Positions 35,710 through 43,525 of a stretch of DNA of 64,000 bases are shown one piece after another. The position numbers and the translations under genes are program-made. Below the pieces are notes generated by a model. It was given only the letters and a program-made list of their open reading frames with translations. It ran no database searches and was not told where the DNA came from. Location of the stretch: the NCBI RefSeq assembly GCF_025698945.1, contig NZ_JAILWM010000001.1:434001-498000 (forward strand). Direction: 5' to 3'. How positions within the stretch are numbered: position 1 is the first letter of the stretch; each line of letters opens with the position of its first letter. This DNA comes from Nitrosopumilus sp. Lineage in GTDB: Archaea > Thermoproteota > Nitrososphaeria > Nitrososphaerales > Nitrosopumilaceae.

Positions 35710-35826
35710 GATCGCTCTATAATTGAAATTTATGTTTAAACCAAATTTATAAAACAATTTGTCATTTTTTATTGTAATAACATAATATGACAAATGGTTA
35801 TTTATCCCTGTGTTCTATAATATATC

Positions 35827-36288
35827 ATGACAAAACTAAGTTTAACTGTAATTGCAATTATGTCATTATCAGTCATGATGATTGGTTCGTCCATGACAAG
35901 TGTAGATGCTGCAAAACAGAGTACAGGGCCAGTAGTGGATCCTGAATGTGCAGAAACAGACGGTGGTTTTTGTAATGTGGTTTATAGTAGTCTCTGTGGA
36001 ATACAAAGTATTTCTGGTAAAGTATCATTCATAAATACACTTACCACATGGGATGGTCAAAATGAGAAATACAAACTTGTTACCGAAGCTGTTGGCACAT
36101 TGTATGAAACTGGTACAGGTTTTTCAACCCCAATTGGATACATTGATGATTCAACAACAACACAAGGATTCTATGAGGGGAAAGGTGCACAAGTTGTTAA
36201 ACAAGTTTTATCCGTTGACTGTGTAAATGGAGAAAAAGACACTGTTGAGAAAATGGTGTTAGTAGACAATCCAGGCAAAAAGAAATAA
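35827..36288 (+). CDS. Small secreted protein, 153 aa
   Basis: A signal peptide (residues 1-28, ending VDAAK) is followed by a domain with four Cys (PECAETDGGFCN, SSLCGI and SVDCVNG) that could form two disulfides, and a Lys tail. It lies in the pilus cluster with its own TATA region. Function unknown; an extracellular accessory factor is a reasonable guess. Confidence 0.6.
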   Translation: MTKLSLTVIAIMSLSVMMIGSSMTSVDAAKQSTGPVVDPECAETDGGFCNVVYSSLCGIQSISGKVSFINTLTTWDGQNEKYKLVTEAVGTLYETGTGFSTPIGYIDDSTTTQGFYEGKGAQVVKQVLSVDCVNGEKDTVEKMVLVDNPGKKK

Positions 36289-36385
36289 ACGATAAATTGT
36301 TTAATCTAATAGATATTATCTATTATTTTTTATTCTTAAATTATTTTTACAATGTTAGAATTTTATTAGTTTTAAGATTCAAAAA

Positions 36386-36832
36386 TTATACGTTTGATTG
36401 AGTCATGTCTAGATTCTCAACCGGTTCACTTTCGATTTCAGTACTAGTTTCATCCATATCTTCAGTCTCAGTCATCATCTCTTCAGATAATTCATCATCA
36501 ACTGCTGCGCTCATTGCACCAATTTGATGAGGAGGACAAGAAACGTTCAGAGTCTTGGACAGTAAGAAGAATGTTGGGAATAATTCTTGATAAATTACAG
36601 TCAAAATTTTTGGAATGCCGTCATCATCATTTTCCAAAATCTCATCTCTTTCCATAGAATCACCAGAAATACGAGCAGTCCCTTCAATAGATAATCTCAC
36701 ATTTTTAGGATTAGATAATGCAGTGAATTTGTATGTAAAAACAGATATCTCATCGTCACTTTCGACCTCTTCAATATGGGCATCAACATCATATTTTTCT
36801 AATTGAGATAGTTTTGGATCATTTTTACTCAT
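36386..36832 (-). CDS. Hypothetical soluble protein, 148 aa
   Basis: I place the start at ATG 36832 (MSKNDPKLSQLEKYDVDAHI); the frame opens 11 codons earlier. A beta-rich domain ends in YQELFPTFFLLSKTLNVSCPPHQ, which vaguely resembles SecB-fold chaperones (weak), and an acidic Glu/Thr tail follows. It is the only minus-strand gene inside the pilus block. If SecB-like, it could hold pilin or adhesin precursors before export. Confidence 0.5.
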   Translation of the reverse strand: MSKNDPKLSQLEKYDVDAHIEEVESDDEISVFTYKFTALSNPKNVRLSIEGTARISGDSMERDEILENDDDGIPKILTVIYQELFPTFFLLSKTLNVSCPPHQIGAMSAAVDDELSEEMMTETEDMDETSTEIESEPVENLDMTQSNV

Positions 36833-36901
36833 AGATATAGAATTTAGATCGATCTGTGCTTTCAATGTAAATAACGATGCCTGAAATATTCATTAAACAA
36901 T

Positions 36902-36922
36902 GTGTATGTAATATTCCTACAC
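36902..36922 (+). promoter_or_regulatory. Dyad GTGTA-N11-TACAC upstream of the MoxR gene
   Basis: Five-base complementary arms enclose TGTAATATT, the same core as in the two 51-base elements at 40411 and 43465. It lies about 43 bases before the MoxR start. Confidence 0.4.
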
Positions 36923-36964
36923 ACATAACAGCATTAAGTATCCAATATAGCACAATTACTCATC

Positions 36965-37987
36965 TTGGAGCAGAAAAATGAGTTCAAAAATGGAATAAAT
37001 CGTTCTAAAATTAAATCAGAAAAACTAAATCTTTCAGTTTCTATTTCAAAACTCAAAAAAGATACCCATAAACTATCCAAAATGTATGATTTTAAAAAAT
37101 ACATGGATTCAGCAGATATGAAATTTCCTCCAGAGATGGAAGAAATGATTCCAAAAGATACCCCTCCATATCTTGATAATGGAGAGCATTATGTGGAAAG
37201 AATTGGCAGAGCATTGAAATTTTTCAAACAATGTGCATTGATTGGTCCGAGTGGAACAGGAAAAACACACATTGTTTATCTTGTTGCAGAATTAGCCGGA
37301 CTTCCAATGTGGGAAATCAATTGTGGTTTGGCAACATCAGTGTTTGATCTATTTGGTAGATATGTAGGATTGGGAAAAGAAAATTGGATTGATGGATTAA
37401 TTACAGGTTGGTGTAGAAAAGGAGGTATATTGTATCTAGACGAGGCAAACATGATGAAACAAGATGTTGCAACTAAACTCAATCCACTACTTGACCAGAG
37501 AGGCCACATGGTATTAACTGAAAAAGACAGTGAGATCATTCACAGACATAAACACGCATACATGATAATTAGCATGAACCCTGTATCCTCTGAATTTGCA
37601 GGTACAAAGCCAATCAATGCAGCCATGAGAAGAAGAATGAGTGTTTGGCTTAATTTTGATTACATGAGTGTTGGAGACAATGTAGATGACAAAGAAATCC
37701 AAATGGTAAAAGAGAAAGGAGGAATCTCTGCAATTGATGCAGAAAGTATTGTAAGGATAGGTGCAAAATTAAGACAAGAATACAAGATGGGCGACATCCC
37801 ATATGGACCATCAATTGGAGATTTGGTAAACTGGGCAAAGATATGTGCTGATGGTGCATCAGTTGCAGAAGGAGCAGATGAAACTTTGGTTCCTATGACA
37901 AGTGATGATCCAGAAATTCAAGACGAAGTAAGACACATCATTAAGAGAGTACTAGAAAGTCAAGCAGCATCAAGAAAGAAGGTGTAA
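36965..37987 (+). CDS. MoxR/CobS-type AAA+ ATPase
   Basis: The 340-residue protein (start TTG 36965; ATG at 36979 is out of frame, in-frame ATG at 37082) has Walker A GPSGTGKT (94-101), Walker B GILYLDEA (154-161) and a sensor-1 ISMNP. An Arg-rich AMRRRMS follows in the position of the Arg finger. The MoxR, CobS and GvpN families power metal insertion or protein remodelling with a VWA partner. The VWA gene follows 25 bases downstream. Their place inside a pilus cluster is unusual. Confidence 0.8.
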   Translation: MEQKNEFKNGINRSKIKSEKLNLSVSISKLKKDTHKLSKMYDFKKYMDSADMKFPPEMEEMIPKDTPPYLDNGEHYVERIGRALKFFKQCALIGPSGTGKTHIVYLVAELAGLPMWEINCGLATSVFDLFGRYVGLGKENWIDGLITGWCRKGGILYLDEANMMKQDVATKLNPLLDQRGHMVLTEKDSEIIHRHKHAYMIISMNPVSSEFAGTKPINAAMRRRMSVWLNFDYMSVGDNVDDKEIQMVKEKGGISAIDAESIVRIGAKLRQEYKMGDIPYGPSIGDLVNWAKICADGASVAEGADETLVPMTSDDPEIQDEVRHIIKRVLESQAASRKKV

Positions 37988-38012
37988 AGAACTGAAAGAA
38001 ACCATACAAGTT

Positions 38013-39563
38013 ATGGCATCACAAATATTTTTTGATATTTGTGAAAAAAAACCTATTGATGTAGATGTGTTTTTCTCAGATAAAATATATTTTCCAAAAA
38101 TAGAATATGAACCTAGGACAACGGTGTATTTTCCAATACCGCGAGAGGTTAAAGGAATGCAGATCATTCAAAATAGTATATTTTCAAACCTTGAAAAATA
38201 CCAAGATTCAATTTTTGCATTATTTTTTGCATCAGTTTGTCATCTGGCAGGACATGTAAAAGTCACTGATTTTAAAATATACAAAGAGTGGATGAGTGGA
38301 AAAAACAAACCTAGAGCATATGAAACAATAGAGTTTATAGAAGATATCAGAGTAAATGATTTCTTAAAAAATCATTTTCCAGAATATTATTCAGAGATAA
38401 TCAAGATTCAAGAAGTTTTTGATATCATTAATGAAAAATATGAATCTGAAGATTTTAGAAAACTTGCAGAAAAAACATTTGTGAGAAAATACCTTCAAAA
38501 TATGGCAAAAGAAAAAGAAGCAATCATAAAGAGAATAACAAGCTTAGAACCCAAGAATCCTGAGAAATTCCTTGAAATAGCAGATATAGTGTATAAATCC
38601 TTAAACAAAATAGAATTTCAAAAATACCCATTTACTGATCATTATTCCCATCCAGAAAAAATTTCAAAATGGTATCAAAACCAATCGATACAAACGGAAG
38701 GTAGATTTGAAGATATTGTAAAAAGATTTGAAGAAATATGGTTTGTTCAAATAAAACAAAGAGCTAAAATGAACAAAAAATATGATAAAATTGTTGAGGG
38801 ATTAGAGTTTGATAAAATAGATTTTGCACCTGAAAACATAGGAGAATATTTGAGATTAAAAAATGCAACACATATGTTTTTGAAAAAAATGTCTAATCAA
38901 ATGAAGATGGTAACAAATATTCAAGATGAAGGTGTAGCTGATGATATGGGGTTGTTGGAAATGCAAGCTGCAATTCAATCTGTTGCATCTGAAAATCCAA
39001 GCATACAAATTTTCGAGCAAGATGATGTGAGAAAAGTTGAGGAAGCATGGTCAATTATTGTAGATACTAGCAGTAGCATGAAATTGAAGTTTAATGAAAT
39101 GAAAAAATTTACAATGTGTCTTGGAGAAGCAGCTCATGCAGTAAATGCAAAAAATGGCAAATGGGGATTTTTCACATTTAACAATAATTTTACCATCATA
39201 AAAGATCACGATCAAAACTTTGATCAAAGTGCAAAAGCAAGAGTTGGGGGAATTGAAATCAATGGTCTATCATTTATTGCAGATGCAGTGAAATTGTCAA
39301 TGAGAATTTTAGAAAAAGAGATCATCGAGAGAAAATACATTTTTTTGGTCACAGATGGACAAGCATTAGGGACAATTGATGCAGATTCAAAAATGAGGAG
39401 TGCTGTAGAAGAAGCAAGAAAAAAAGGAATCAACATAGTTGCAATCGGAATTCAAGATGGAAATACAAAAATTTTCTCTAGGTGTATACCATATGAAGGG
39501 TTGAGAAAAACAATAGCAAAATTTCTTAATGCATATCAATTGCTTTCTGAAGATGGAATATGA
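38013..39563 (+). CDS. VWA-domain protein, partner of MoxR ATPase
   Basis: The 516-residue protein has a helical N-terminal region (about 1-340) and a C-terminal von Willebrand A domain with MIDAS motif DTSSS at D351. A conserved TDG (FLVTDGQALG) and a VAIGIQDG strand follow. This is the CobT/NorD-like partner that pairs with CobS/NorQ ATPases. It may clamp a client for remodelling, possibly a pilus component. No signal peptide, so it acts in the cytoplasm. Confidence 0.8.
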   Translation: MASQIFFDICEKKPIDVDVFFSDKIYFPKIEYEPRTTVYFPIPREVKGMQIIQNSIFSNLEKYQDSIFALFFASVCHLAGHVKVTDFKIYKEWMSGKNKPRAYETIEFIEDIRVNDFLKNHFPEYYSEIIKIQEVFDIINEKYESEDFRKLAEKTFVRKYLQNMAKEKEAIIKRITSLEPKNPEKFLEIADIVYKSLNKIEFQKYPFTDHYSHPEKISKWYQNQSIQTEGRFEDIVKRFEEIWFVQIKQRAKMNKKYDKIVEGLEFDKIDFAPENIGEYLRLKNATHMFLKKMSNQMKMVTNIQDEGVADDMGLLEMQAAIQSVASENPSIQIFEQDDVRKVEEAWSIIVDTSSSMKLKFNEMKKFTMCLGEAAHAVNAKNGKWGFFTFNNNFTIIKDHDQNFDQSAKARVGGIEINGLSFIADAVKLSMRILEKEIIERKYIFLVTDGQALGTIDADSKMRSAVEEARKKGINIVAIGIQDGNTKIFSRCIPYEGLRKTIAKFLNAYQLLSEDGI

Positions 39564-39712
39564 TGGTAAAAATCAAATTATTGTAAAAATTACGGATAAA
39601 TCAGCCATATTAAAAAATCTCAGGCATGAATGTATAAAAATTACTTATCTGTAATTCAAAAAAATTACATACGCGACTAGATATGATATTAATTAAAAAA
39701 GACAATAATAAA

Positions 39713-40345
39713 ATGAAAACCAAACTAAGCAAAAAACGTGCAATCAGTACAGTGCTCACAACAGTCATCATATTGGTGTCTTCTGTTGTACTTGGTTCAG
39801 GAGTTGTTTTGTATGGTACCAGTCTTTTCCAAGGAGGTACTCAATCAGAAGCAATTTCAGTTTCAGGTTCAAAAATGTGGGTTCATGATACTGCTTCAGA
39901 AGGTTTAGCTTGGGGTGCAGCAAAAATCAGAAACACGGGTGATAAAGTAATTTCCGTAGATACCATACAGGTTAGAGGAACAAACGTCCCATTTAGTCAA
40001 TGGTATCCAGACACTAGTGTTAATGCAACATTATTCCAGCAATCATTGATTCATCCCGGATGGTCAGGAACAGGTGGAATGTTGGATGCTACAGGAGCAA
40101 CACAGTGTGCAGTTGCCAGCACGGTACAAATTGATTTGACAGGTGATGACGTAGATACATCCTCAATCTGTGCTAATGCAGCAACAGGCCCAGTAGGTTT
40201 ATCACCAGGTAGTTCAGCTATCATATACTTTAAGCTGACTAATGGTACCATCACATCACTAGACTCTGGTGCAAGTACAACTCTAAACATATTTGCAGGA
40301 AAAGCAGGCGCACCACAAAGCATAACTGTACAAGGTCAATCCTAG
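39713..40345 (+). CDS. Type IV pilin, candidate main subunit
   Basis: I place the start at ATG 39713 (MKTKLSKKRA; the frame opens 10 codons earlier at ATG 39683). Cleavage is expected before ISTVLTTVIILVSSVVLG; the hydrophobic helix is followed by a compact Gly/Ser/Thr-rich domain. At about 210 residues, lying directly before the assembly ATPase with its own promoter, it is the best candidate for the major filament subunit. This follows from context, not from direct evidence. Confidence 0.75.
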   Translation: MKTKLSKKRAISTVLTTVIILVSSVVLGSGVVLYGTSLFQGGTQSEAISVSGSKMWVHDTASEGLAWGAAKIRNTGDKVISVDTIQVRGTNVPFSQWYPDTSVNATLFQQSLIHPGWSGTGGMLDATGATQCAVASTVQIDLTGDDVDTSSICANAATGPVGLSPGSSAIIYFKLTNGTITSLDSGASTTLNIFAGKAGAPQSITVQGQS

Positions 40346-40410
40346 GATAAGGGAATTTTTTAAATTATCCATAAAATTATTTTTGCATGACCATTAAACA
40401 ACATTTTCAA

Positions 40411-40461
40411 AATTGTGTGTATTGTAATATTTCACACTGTTCAATATAACCAAAAAATTAA
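40411..40461 (+). promoter_or_regulatory. Promoter element, copy 1 (with dyad GTGTG...CACAC)
   Basis: A 51-base segment before the assembly-ATPase gene that matches 43465-43515 at 46 positions. The dyad arms GTGTG and CACAC flank TATTGTAATATTT, and CAATATA (40442-40448) 33-39 bases upstream of ATG 40481 is a TATA candidate. Confidence 0.6.
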
Positions 40462-40480
40462 CTAAAACTGATTGAGTGTA

Positions 40481-42016
40481 ATGGGGAAAAAAGACAAGGA
40501 GCAAGGATTAGAGACATTTCTTAAAAGTGAATTTTTAGGAGAATTAAAAAATGAAACACCAACAGGGTCCATCCTATTAGAAAAATACCCATTAAAAGCA
40601 CCTTTTAGTTATGCAAACATCATACAAAACCAAGAAACAGGTAGTCTATCATATCAAATAGATGAGACCAAATTAAGTCAATCAGAGCAAGTAATTTACA
40701 ATCAATTATACCAATTAATTGAAGAAAATATAGACTCTCCAGAAAATATAGAAGAAAATTTTGGATTCATGTCTTTTGTAAATAAAATACTCAAAGAAAA
40801 TGAAAAACTATTCCTTGATCAACCAAAAGGCAGTATAGAGAAAGTAAAGTATTATCTAGAAAGAGACATTGATGGTTTTGGAGAAATTGACCCACTCATG
40901 CAAGATCCAAACATAGAGGATGTCAGTTGTAGTGGAATTAATTCGCCAATCTATGTATGGCATAGAAAATATGACAGCATTCCATGTAATGTATCGTACC
41001 AAGATGAAAAATTAAATTCATTTGTGTCTCGAATTGTATTTAGAGCAGGAAAGCACATTAGTTCTGCATATCCAATTTCAGATTTAGCATTACAAGGAAA
41101 TCACAGAATTTCAGTGTTATACCAAAAAGAAGTGACTCCTAAAGGAACCAGTTTCACAATAAGAAAATTCAAACAGGATCCATACTCTATTGTAGATTTG
41201 ATAACATTTGGCACCATTAGTGTTGAAATTGCAGCATACATGTGGTTGCTAATGGAATCAAAAATGTCAATAATGGTTATCGGGTCTACAGGCAGTGGTA
41301 AGACTACCATTCTTAATGCCATTACAGGATTGATTAATCCGGATTACAAAATTTTTTCAGTAGAAGATGTTTCTGAAATTAACATCAAACATGAAAACTG
41401 GTTTAGTCTAATTTCCAGAACTGGTTTTGGCAGTGAAGGAGAAGGGGAGATTGGATTATATGATTTGATCAAATCAGGTGTAAGACACAGACCAGATTAT
41501 ATCATAGTAGGAGAAATTAGAGGTTCTGAAGCATATGTTATGTTTCAGGCAATGGCTACAGGTCACGGGGGATTGTGTACCATGCATGCAGATAGTTTAG
41601 AATCTGCAAGCAAAAGACTACAACAAAAACCAATGGACATACCTGCATCATATATGGCATTGATGAATTGTGCAATAGTGATTAGAAGAGTCAAAGGCAT
41701 TGATGGAAAAGGAGTGAGAAAAGCAATTTCCATTCAAGAGATAAAAGATGCTAACACATACCATGATGCTTTCAAATGGAATCCAAAAGCAGATTATTTC
41801 AATCCAGCATTGGAAGATAGTGAAATGTTACGCAGAATTTCAGAACAGTCCGGAAGAGATATGGAAGAAATTTTTTCCGAATTGAAGCGAAGAGAGACAA
41901 TTTTAAAATGGCTTGTTCAACGAGGAGTTAGAAGATATGATAAAGTTGCAGAGACCGTTGGAAAATATTATAGAGATCCAGATGCTTTGATGAAAGAAAT
42001 AGAATTTAGTGTATGA
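40481..42016 (+). CDS. Type IV pilus/archaellum-like assembly ATPase (ArlI/TadA family)
   Basis: I place the start at ATG 40481 (MGKKDK); a TTG lies three codons earlier. The 511-residue secretion ATPase has Walker A GSTGSGKT (about 268-275), an Asp box, and the Walker B-like PDYIIVGEIRG with a downstream His box (GHGGLCTMHAD). It powers extension of a filament through the membrane platform encoded next. The ArlI and TadA subfamilies cannot be separated by eye. The 8-base gap to a ArlJ-like gene is almost a fusion. Confidence 0.88.
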   Translation: MGKKDKEQGLETFLKSEFLGELKNETPTGSILLEKYPLKAPFSYANIIQNQETGSLSYQIDETKLSQSEQVIYNQLYQLIEENIDSPENIEENFGFMSFVNKILKENEKLFLDQPKGSIEKVKYYLERDIDGFGEIDPLMQDPNIEDVSCSGINSPIYVWHRKYDSIPCNVSYQDEKLNSFVSRIVFRAGKHISSAYPISDLALQGNHRISVLYQKEVTPKGTSFTIRKFKQDPYSIVDLITFGTISVEIAAYMWLLMESKMSIMVIGSTGSGKTTILNAITGLINPDYKIFSVEDVSEINIKHENWFSLISRTGFGSEGEGEIGLYDLIKSGVRHRPDYIIVGEIRGSEAYVMFQAMATGHGGLCTMHADSLESASKRLQQKPMDIPASYMALMNCAIVIRRVKGIDGKGVRKAISIQEIKDANTYHDAFKWNPKADYFNPALEDSEMLRRISEQSGRDMEEIFSELKRRETILKWLVQRGVRRYDKVAETVGKYYRDPDALMKEIEFSV

Positions 42017-42017
42017 T

Positions 42018-43466
42018 ATGTCATTTTTAAAAAAACATGAAGATGCAGATAAAAAGAAGAAAGCTAACAAAAAAATTGAATCAGAATTACCATTTTTTAT
42101 AACTATTGTTACATTATTAGCAACAAGTGGGCTAGGTCCATATACAATTTTTACAAAAATTAAGGATTTGGATTTACTTCCAAATGTGAGAATAGAATCA
42201 ATTAAAATTCTTAAAAAAATAGACATTCTTGGAAAGGATCCTCTTGTAGTAATGGCTGAAACTAAAGAAAAGGGGATATCTAGTTTTGGAGAATTTCTAA
42301 GTGGGTGGGTATCATCCATTCAAAGTGGTGGAGATGTAGTAAGTTATCTCAAATCAAAAATGGATAGCGCATTTGAAGTTTATGAAAGTCAACAAAAAGA
42401 ATCTGCAAACAAAGTACAAACATTAGTTGAAACATACATGACAATGCAAATAGTGATCTTGGCAATATACATTATAGTTACTGCAACATCTACAGGGGGG
42501 GTAGGAACTCAACCAGGACCAGATGATATTGACCCACTTTATCTAGTAATTATGTTGCCTCCAATCATCACAACATTATTTTTAATGCTTGCAAGAAAAC
42601 TAAACAGGGCAAAAATTAATGAGCTTGATTGGAAAAAAATTCTAATTTTTGGGGTTCCCGGTCTTGGCGGAGCAATAATAATCAGTTACCTAAATTTGCT
42701 CCCAGAATATGATTTGTATATTTTTGCAATTGTATTAATCGTATCTGCATTATGGCCAGCATTAAAATTCAAAAATAAATACAAATTTGCATTAGATGCA
42801 GAAGGTGCAACATCGCAAATAATGAGAGATGTAGCTGAAGCAAGAAAAGCAGGGTTGGGTCCTGAAAAATGTGTAATACGAACAGCCAAGAGAAAAGACT
42901 TTGGATTATTTAATACTGTAGCTAATGGTGTTGCAAATAAGTTAGAGTGGGGAATGACATTAAATGATATTTTCAATTTTATCAAAAAAGAAACTAGTGA
43001 TTTTCAAATATTGATAAATTTCAAAGTATTGTTTGAAATAATTTCCGCAGGAGGAGGAAATGTAAATACTTTGATCACATTAGCTGGAGTTTCAGAAAAA
43101 ATGAGAAACATAGAGGCATCAAAACGAGAAATGTTAAAACCATATGTTATGGTAGGTTTTATGTTAATAGCAATCACAGGATTTACCACACTACTTGTAA
43201 TTGATTCATTGACAAGTTTGGGAGGACAGTTGGAAACAGATGATGCAAAAAAAAATATTTTAGAAGCAGATTCTAAATCTAGATTCAAATTATTAGGATT
43301 GTCAATTTTGATACAATCTTGGATAGCAGGATTGTTTTTAGGTAAAATCACCACAGGGAATTATACAGGAGGATTCATGTATTCTGTATTTCTAGTCACA
43401 ATATCTCTTATGGCAATTATAATAATACAGTTGAAATTATTTAACGTAGCATCTGTTTTCGGATAA
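42018..43466 (+). CDS. Membrane platform protein (ArlJ/TadC family)
   Basis: ATG 42018 (MSFLKKHE) follows the ATPase stop by one base; a GTG at 42009 overlaps it. Two T2SSF-type domains flank membrane helices (about 140-160, 170-195, 215-260 and 370-480). The cytoplasmic EKKGISSFGEFL and MRNIEASKREML segments are characteristic. It anchors the ATPase and forms the base of the filament. At 482 residues its size suits archaellar or archaeal pilus platforms. Confidence 0.85.
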   Translation: MSFLKKHEDADKKKKANKKIESELPFFITIVTLLATSGLGPYTIFTKIKDLDLLPNVRIESIKILKKIDILGKDPLVVMAETKEKGISSFGEFLSGWVSSIQSGGDVVSYLKSKMDSAFEVYESQQKESANKVQTLVETYMTMQIVILAIYIIVTATSTGGVGTQPGPDDIDPLYLVIMLPPIITTLFLMLARKLNRAKINELDWKKILIFGVPGLGGAIIISYLNLLPEYDLYIFAIVLIVSALWPALKFKNKYKFALDAEGATSQIMRDVAEARKAGLGPEKCVIRTAKRKDFGLFNTVANGVANKLEWGMTLNDIFNFIKKETSDFQILINFKVLFEIISAGGGNVNTLITLAGVSEKMRNIEASKREMLKPYVMVGFMLIAITGFTTLLVIDSLTSLGGQLETDDAKKNILEADSKSRFKLLGLSILIQSWIAGLFLGKITTGNYTGGFMYSVFLVTISLMAIIIIQLKLFNVASVFG

Positions 43467-43515
43467 TTGTATGTATTGTAATGTTTCATACTGGTCAATA
43501 TATCCAAAAAATTAA
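43465..43515 (+). promoter_or_regulatory. Promoter element, copy 2 (with dyad GTATG...CATAC)
   Basis: Matches the element at 40411-40461 at 46 of 51 positions. Its dyad arms are GTATG and CATAC: the arms differ from copy 1 but remain complementary. It starts at the 3' end of the platform gene and precedes the surface protein gene, which supports a start at GTG 43526. Confidence 0.6.
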
Positions 43516-43525
43516 GAATATTTGC

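Noticed and set aside
35773-35779. TGTAATA as a pilus regulon motif before the secreted protein at 35827
   Set aside because: This 7-mer alone is expected dozens of times by chance in 64 kb of such AT-rich DNA. I kept only the dyads and the 51-base duplicated element.
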